DNA from: Synechococcus sp. CBW1002
GTDB lineage: Bacteria > Cyanobacteriota > Cyanobacteriia > PCC-6307 > Cyanobiaceae
DNA length: 64,000 bases
Direction of reading: 5' to 3'
Assembly (NCBI RefSeq): GCF_015840915.1
Contig: NZ_CP060398.1
Coordinates: 434,001 to 498,000 of the forward strand
Shown here: positions 59,683 to 64,000 of the stretch, one piece after another
Numbering within the stretch: position 1 is the first letter of the stretch
Layout: every line of letters begins with the position of its first letter
Program-made: the position numbers and the translations under genes
The notes under the pieces: generated by a model
The model's input: only the letters and a program-made list of their open reading frames with translations
What the model was told of the DNA's origin: nothing
The model's database searches: none

Positions 59683-61290
59683 ATGCGCACCCTGTTCATC
59701 TACCCGGAATTTCCCAAAACCTTCTGGAGCTACGAGAAGATTCTCGAGCTGGTGAATCGCAAGGTGCTGCTGCCCCCCCTGGGCATGGTCACCGTGGCAG
59801 CCCTGCTCCCCCAGACGTGGGAGATGAAGCTGGTCGACCGCAATGTGCGCGAGGTGAGCGAGGCTGAATGGGCCTGGGCTGAACTGGTGATCATCTCCGG
59901 GATGATCGTCCAGAAGGCGGACATGGCCGCCCAGATCGCCAAGGCCAAGGCCCGGGGACTGCCCGTGGCGGTTGGCGGGCCCTTTGCGAGCTCCACTCCG
60001 GATGCACCCGAGCTGCAGCTGGCCGACTACAAGGTGCTGGATGAAGGTGAGATCACCCTGCCTCTGTTCATCGAAGCGATCGAGCGGGGTGAATCCAGAG
60101 GTCGCTTCAGCTCCGAGGGGGAAAAGCCGGATGTGACGGGCACGCCGATTCCCCGCTTCGACCTGCTCGAGCTCGATGCCTACGACTCGATGAGCGTTCA
60201 GTTCTCGCGGGGCTGTCCGTTCCAGTGCGAGTTCTGCGACATCATCGTGCTTTACGGCCGCAAGCCGCGCACCAAAACACCGCAGCAGCTGATCGCCGAG
60301 CTCCAATATCTCTACGACCTGGGTTGGCGCCGCTCCATCTTCCTGGTGGACGACAACTTCATCGGCAACAAGCGCAACGCCAAGCTGCTCTTGCCTGCTC
60401 TGAAGCAGTGGCAGATCGAGCATGGCTATCCCTTCAGCTTTGCCACTGAAGCGTCGGTCGACCTGGCCTCAGACGACGAAATGATGCTGATGATGGCCGA
60501 ATCCCGCTTCGATTCGGTGTTCCTCGGCATCGAAACCCCCGATGAGGCCAGCCTCTCGATCGCCGGCAAGCACCAGAACACCCGCAGTTCCCTGGAGGAA
60601 TCCGTCGACCGGATCACGTCCTACGGCATCCGGGTGATGGCAGGGTTCATCATCGGCTTCGACGGTGAGAAGAAGGGCGCAGGCGATCGGATCGTGACGT
60701 TCGTGAGCCGCACCGGCATCCCCGCCGCGATGATGGGCATGTTGCAGGCCCTGCCCAATACCGGGCTCTGGCATCGCCTTGAGAAGGAAAATCGGCTGAT
60801 CCAGGAAAAGGCCGACGCCAAGGGCGTGAACCAGACCAATCTGCTCAACTTCGTGCCCACCCGGCCGATCCGCGACATCGCCAACGAATATGTGGATGCG
60901 TTCTGCCGTCTCTACGAGCCGAACGCCTACATCGATCGGGTGACGCATTACTACACCAAGGTGGGCAAACCACGCTGGCAGCAATATGTGAAGGCCGCAG
61001 CCTTCGGCAAGGCCTCCCTCCCCACCTGGACCGATGTGCGTGCCCTGCTGATCGTGATCTGGCGTCAGGGCTTTCAGCGGGACACCCGCTTCCGTTTCTG
61101 GCGCTCCATTGTCAAGATCGCCCGCTGCAACCCGGACAACCTCGAACAGTTCCTCGTCACCCTGGCCCACAACGAGCACTTCCAGGAATATCGCGAGGTG
61201 GTGACTCGGGAAATTCAGGACCAGCTCTCGGCCCTTCCCCCCGAACCGCCGCGCAGCCAGGTGGCCGATCGTCAGCTGCAGCCTGCTTGA
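59683..61290 (+). CDS. B12-binding-domain radical SAM protein (DUF4070)
   Basis: A 535-residue enzyme. Residues about 1-150 are a cobalamin-binding-like Rossmann domain (KVLLPPLGMVTVAALLPQTW, DEGEITLPLFIEA). The radical-SAM cluster is in FSRGCPFQCEFCDIIVLYGR (about 175-195), followed by IFLVDDNFIGNKR, VFLGIETPDEASL and a C-terminal DUF4070 region of about 150 residues. Related enzymes act on lipids, pigments or hopanoids, but the substrate here cannot be named. Start ATG at 59683. Confidence 0.9.
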   Translation: MRTLFIYPEFPKTFWSYEKILELVNRKVLLPPLGMVTVAALLPQTWEMKLVDRNVREVSEAEWAWAELVIISGMIVQKADMAAQIAKAKARGLPVAVGGPFASSTPDAPELQLADYKVLDEGEITLPLFIEAIERGESRGRFSSEGEKPDVTGTPIPRFDLLELDAYDSMSVQFSRGCPFQCEFCDIIVLYGRKPRTKTPQQLIAELQYLYDLGWRRSIFLVDDNFIGNKRNAKLLLPALKQWQIEHGYPFSFATEASVDLASDDEMMLMMAESRFDSVFLGIETPDEASLSIAGKHQNTRSSLEESVDRITSYGIRVMAGFIIGFDGEKKGAGDRIVTFVSRTGIPAAMMGMLQALPNTGLWHRLEKENRLIQEKADAKGVNQTNLLNFVPTRPIRDIANEYVDAFCRLYEPNAYIDRVTHYYTKVGKPRWQQYVKAAAFGKASLPTWTDVRALLIVIWRQGFQRDTRFRFWRSIVKIARCNPDNLEQFLVTLAHNEHFQEYREVVTREIQDQLSALPPEPPRSQVADRQLQPA

Positions 61291-61345
61291 AGACAGCAGT
61301 GTCTGGCTCATTCACTGCCTGACTGACGCACGGCCTGGCTGACGC

Positions 61346-61744
61346 TCAGTCCTGGATGTAGGGGATTCCCTGTAGCAGGCAGGCTTCCGCTTTCTGCAGT
61401 TCACGCCCGAGATACAGGGCATGATCCAGACGGCTGAGCGGATGGGGCCCAGGCCCCTCGGTGAGAGCCACACCCAGCTCCTTGGCCGTGCGGCCCCGGA
61501 ACACCGCCAGGGGGGCATGGGGACCGGCGCCGCGGCAACTCAACACCTCCCCGCTTTCCGGATCGGTGGCCAGCCCCTGGTCATTGATGCCGTTGCCGTA
61601 GTGCTCGGCCACCAATTCACCGGCCTCGGCATCCAGCTTGATCAGGAAATAACCGGCCGGATCCAGTGCGATCTGGCGCTGCGAGAGCTGCTCATCCAGG
61701 CTGCGGCGCTGATCGGCGGCGCTGGCGGGGGAAAACAGAACCAT
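61346..61744 (-). CDS. DUF4346 protein
   Basis: A 132-residue soluble protein. LDPAGYFLIKLDAEAGELVA, GINDQGLATDPESGEVLSC, FRGRTAKELGVALTE and LSRLDHALYLGRELQKAEAC match the DUF4346 family, which is common in cyanobacteria and related to tetrahydromethanopterin S-methyltransferase subunit A-like proteins. Function is unknown. It lies 9 bp after the FemAB-like gene on the same strand, so they are probably one operon. Confidence 0.85.
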   Translation of the reverse strand: MVLFSPASAADQRRSLDEQLSQRQIALDPAGYFLIKLDAEAGELVAEHYGNGINDQGLATDPESGEVLSCRGAGPHAPLAVFRGRTAKELGVALTEGPGPHPLSRLDHALYLGRELQKAEACLLQGIPYIQD

Positions 61745-61753
61745 GGCTCCAAG

Positions 61754-62935
61754 TTAAGCCGCCCGCTGGTCGAGAGGCAGCGGAGTCGCACTGAAGGGCA
61801 ACTCCGCATTGATCGCTTCGATCTCCTCGCGCATCAACGCATTGGCCCGGGGCAGCCACTGGCGCAGCATCGAATCGAAGCGGGGATCACTCCAGCGGTG
61901 CAGGCTGGCCCGCGGCTCGGCCAGGAAACCGCGACGACGCTTGTGGCTGCCCCCCGCACCGGGATCGAAGCTGCGGATGCCCTGGGCGATCGCCCATTCA
62001 ATCGGCGCGTAGTAACAGACCTCAAAGTGAAGATTGTCGAGGTCCACATCACTGCCCCAGTAGCGACCCCAGAGCTCCTGCTCGGAGCGCACGCACAGCG
62101 ACATCGCCACCGGCTCCGAGGGATCACCGCGGTGTGCACTGAACAGCACCAGATGCTGCCGCAACTGCTCAGCCGCCGCCGTGAAGAACGCCTCGGTGAG
62201 GTACTTGCTGCCCCATGGCCCCCAGCGGCTGCAGTGCTGGGCATAGAAGTCGTGCATCCGCCCCACCATCCGGGGGGGAATCTCCGCCCCCACCAGAGGC
62301 GTGACCTGAAGACCCGCACTGGCGACAGCCTTGCGTTCCCGCTTGATGTTGCGGCGCTGGTTGGCGTTGAAGCTGGCCAGGTAATCAGCAAAGCTGCGAT
62401 AGCCGGGGTTGTGCCAGAGGCTCTGCTGATTGATCCAGGTGGCGCAGCCGGCCGCCTCGGCCAGGGGCTGCCAGGCGGGATCGACATAGAGAAAGTTGCA
62501 GCTGAGCAGATGATTGCGGCGGCAGAACGCGTCGATCAGCTCCAGCATCAACCCGGTCAGTGTCGCGGCGTCCTCGTCGGGGGAGAACCAGAAGCGGTAG
62601 CCCTGCACCGGGCTCACCGGACTCATGCCCACGAGCTTGGGGTAGTAGCGCAGCCCCAGGTCGTCGGCGAGGCGTGCGAAGGCCTGGTCGAAGACGAATT
62701 CGCCATAGCTGTGACCCTTGAGATAGAGCGGTGCCACCGCCACCAGCAGGTCGCCGCGCCACAGACCCAGGTGACAGGGCTGCCAGCCCTGGCGCGGCAC
62801 GATGCTGCCGCTGGCCTCGAGCTGATGCAGCCAGTCCCAGCCATAGAACGGCAGGTGCTGGCCCACCAGCGCCTGCCACTGTTCGGAAGGCAGCTCCGCC
62901 ATCGACTGGTGCCAGCGGGCGTGCAACTCAGCCAT
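61754..62935 (-). CDS. FemAB-like GNAT acyltransferase (DUF482/PF04339)
   Basis: A 393-residue protein with two GNAT-like lobes: GWDWLHQLEASGSIVPRQGW, SYGEFVFDQAFARLADDLGL, and the conserved FNANQRRNIKRERKAV, FYAQHCSRWGPWGSKYLT and GAGGSHKRRRGFLAEP. These mark the PF04339 peptidoglycan-biosynthesis-like acyltransferases. The acceptor is unknown. Divergent from the secreted protein gene at 63005. Confidence 0.88.
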   Translation of the reverse strand: MAELHARWHQSMAELPSEQWQALVGQHLPFYGWDWLHQLEASGSIVPRQGWQPCHLGLWRGDLLVAVAPLYLKGHSYGEFVFDQAFARLADDLGLRYYPKLVGMSPVSPVQGYRFWFSPDEDAATLTGLMLELIDAFCRRNHLLSCNFLYVDPAWQPLAEAAGCATWINQQSLWHNPGYRSFADYLASFNANQRRNIKRERKAVASAGLQVTPLVGAEIPPRMVGRMHDFYAQHCSRWGPWGSKYLTEAFFTAAAEQLRQHLVLFSAHRGDPSEPVAMSLCVRSEQELWGRYWGSDVDLDNLHFEVCYYAPIEWAIAQGIRSFDPGAGGSHKRRRGFLAEPRASLHRWSDPRFDSMLRQWLPRANALMREEIEAINAELPFSATPLPLDQRAA

Positions 62936-63004
62936 GGAGCGGGCCGCGGTGGCGAGTGTTCGGGCGCAAAACTAACGGGACTGTTCCAGCCACGGCGGTC
63001 TGTC

Positions 63005-63481
63005 ATGCGCCAGCCCCAGCGACGATCGCACCGATCCCTGCTGCTGCCCCTGGCCGCCGCACTGCTGGGTGGCCTGGGCGGGCTGGGCGCAGCGCCACCG
63101 GCCCGGGCTGGCCTGGCCCGGCCGCTGCTGATGATGATGAAACCGCAGCTGGAGGAGCGGCTCGCCCGGGTCTGTGTGGAGACCGCCTCTGGAGGGCAGA
63201 GCGATCTGGCCCGCAGACTGAAGGATCCCTGCCGCCAGCTGGCCGGGCCCACCAGTGCCTGCCTGATCGAAGAGACTGACCGCAGTGGCCGCAGCCTCGG
63301 CGTGGTCAGCGAACTGGTGCAGGGCCGCTTCGGCGACGACAGCGAATGGGTGGTGAAACGCTGCCTGGCCCGTCTGCTGGGACTGAAACCCGAAAGCCTG
63401 CAGGAGGTGCCGCTGGAGGAGCTGGCCAAACGCTTCGGTCAGAGCGCGGGGACAGGCAAAGACCGACTTGATTACCCATAA
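63005..63481 (+). pseudogene. secreted hypothetical protein, 3' end replaced by IS1595
   Basis: An N-terminal signal peptide (HRSLLLPLAAALLGGLGGLG, ending near PARA) is followed by about 125 residues of helical protein with three Cys (VCVETASG, DPCRQLAG, SACLIEE, and a later RCLARLLG). From 63467 the sequence is the terminal repeat of the IS1595 copy, so the last five codons (LDYP and stop) come from the element. How much of the native tail is lost is unknown; it may be only a few residues, and the protein could still work. No family recognised. Confidence 0.65.
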
Positions 63482-64000
63482 GCCTCCGCAAGCCTGAGAT
63501 CCCGCTCCGTGCAAGGCATGCAGCAGCAGACTGCATTGGCGATGCGCTCGGTCATCTCAGCCATGGCAAAGCGCCGATTGAAGCGGAAGCAGAAGCCGCC
63601 CAGGTAGCGCTTGGCGTACTTGTCAAAGTTGAAGGCATGGAAGGTGCCGTTGAAGCTGGTCTTTAGGTTGCCCAGCAGGGTGTTGATCCAGCGGAACTGC
63701 GGCAGGTCGTTGGGGTGCTTGCCGGTGGTGACATTCGCCTTGTGGTGGCAGTTGGCCGTTGTCACGGCGCGGAAGCAGGCCAGGCCATCGGAGAGTACAT
63801 CGCTACCGGGAGTCAGATTATTCAAGGACCAGTTAGCGATCGCCTCTGAACTGAAGCTATTCACCGGCGCGATCTTTGCGTGGATCGGATGGCCGGACTC
63901 GTTCAACGAGACGGCTGCCACGATCGGAATCTTGTTTTCTGATCCGCGACCCACCTTGCCGCCAGTGCGTTCTCCGCCGAGGTAAGCATCATCTATCTGA
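63467..64000 (-). mobile_element. IS1595-family element, second copy (partial)
   Basis: It begins with the same terminal sequence CTTGATTACCCA as the copy at 4284-6765 and runs in inverse orientation to the window edge. The shared 534 bp differ in the places I compared by a single base (GCC/GCT in an Ala codon). The flanking 8 bp, AAGACCGA (63459-63466), should recur at its far end outside the window. Confidence 0.92.
63472..64000 (-). CDS. IS1595-family transposase, C-terminal part
   Basis: The reading frame encodes QIDDAYLGGERTGGKVGRGS onward to ERDLRLAEAYG, with the same last 160 residues as the first copy. The N-terminal zinc ribbon lies beyond the window. No disruption is visible in this part, so this copy may be the active one that supplied the other. 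Confidence 0.88.
   Translation of the reverse strand, partial: QIDDAYLGGERTGGKVGRGSENKIPIVAAVSLNESGHPIHAKIAPVNSFSSEAIANWSLNNLTPGSDVLSDGLACFRAVTTANCHHKANVTTGKHPNDLPQFRWINTLLGNLKTSFNGTFHAFNFDKYAKRYLGGFCFRFNRRFAMAEMTERIANAVCCCMPCTERDLRLAEAYG

Noticed and set aside
61421-63004. Long plus-strand open frame reaching 63481
   Set aside because: It is antisense to the DUF4346 and FemAB-like genes. Only its last part, from the ATG at 63005, has a signal peptide and real protein character.

Overview
The window is high-GC DNA from a picocyanobacterium of the Synechococcus/Cyanobium type. It carries psaE, psbU, a petL-like small gene, the glucosylglycerol genes ggpS and ggt, several cyanobacteria-only families (DUF3120, DUF4346, the DUF512/PDZ FeS protein), and an rRNA operon with tRNA-Ile and tRNA-Ala in the spacer. 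The strain is a guess; the salt-acclimation genes suit a brackish, marine or euryhaline lineage.

Layout. (1) 1-2536 is the right end of an integrative element: a lipoprotein gene, a small helix-turn-helix (Xis-like) gene and a tyrosine integrase. It ends in the 3' half of a tRNA-Pro(UGG) gene that serves as the attachment site. (2) 2540-10800 is decaying accessory DNA: a broken HTH gene, a PIN/Phd toxin-antitoxin pair, three insertion sequences nested in one another (IS5 family 4072-7802, containing IS1595 family 4284-6765, containing IS110 family about 4700-6150), a DUF302 gene missing its start, and a P-type proton ATPase pseudogene with two frameshifts. (3) 10921-18963 holds an SbcD/SbcC-like (YhaO/YhaN-like) nuclease-ATPase pair and a hybrid histidine kinase split by an IS66-family element with a clean 8-bp target duplication. 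(4) 19209-23651 holds an aldehyde dehydrogenase, a four-LysM secreted protein and RecQ. (5) 23828-34535 is an osmolyte module: glpK-glpD on the plus strand face the minus-strand operon ggpS-ggtB-ggtC-ggtD-ggtA-GH13. (6) 34927-39283 holds a conserved hypothetical gene, psaE, mutM and the methionine-salvage genes mtnB and mtnC; mtnC carries an in-frame AATAGC tandem repeat. (7) 39413-44993 is a complete minus-strand rrn operon (16S, tRNA-Ile, tRNA-Ala, 23S, 5S, terminator). (8) 45865-52311 is a tightly packed minus-strand run: uppP, DUF512 FeS protein, tolC-like, pucC-like MFS, inositol-phosphatase family. (9) 52408-63481 is mostly housekeeping: DUF3120, psbU, nadB, VKOR-thioredoxin, rimO, an MFS gene, petL-like, a B12/radical-SAM protein, DUF4346, a FemAB-like acyltransferase and a secreted protein. 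The last is cut by a second, inverted copy of the IS1595 element, which runs off the window end.

How the genes work together. ggpS makes glucosylglycerol phosphate from ADP-glucose and glycerol 3-phosphate. The ggt ABC transporter retrieves leaked osmolyte. The GH13 enzyme probably cleaves or rearranges a related glucoside. GlpK and GlpD return glycerol to metabolism. mtnB and mtnC are consecutive methionine-salvage steps. The two IS1595 copies face each other across about 57 kb that includes the rrn operon, so the segment could invert by homologous recombination.

Limits. All family names come from reading motifs by eye, without database searches. Start codons are uncertain where noted. The gene-dense parts look ordinary; the mobile-element regions hold the unusual structure.
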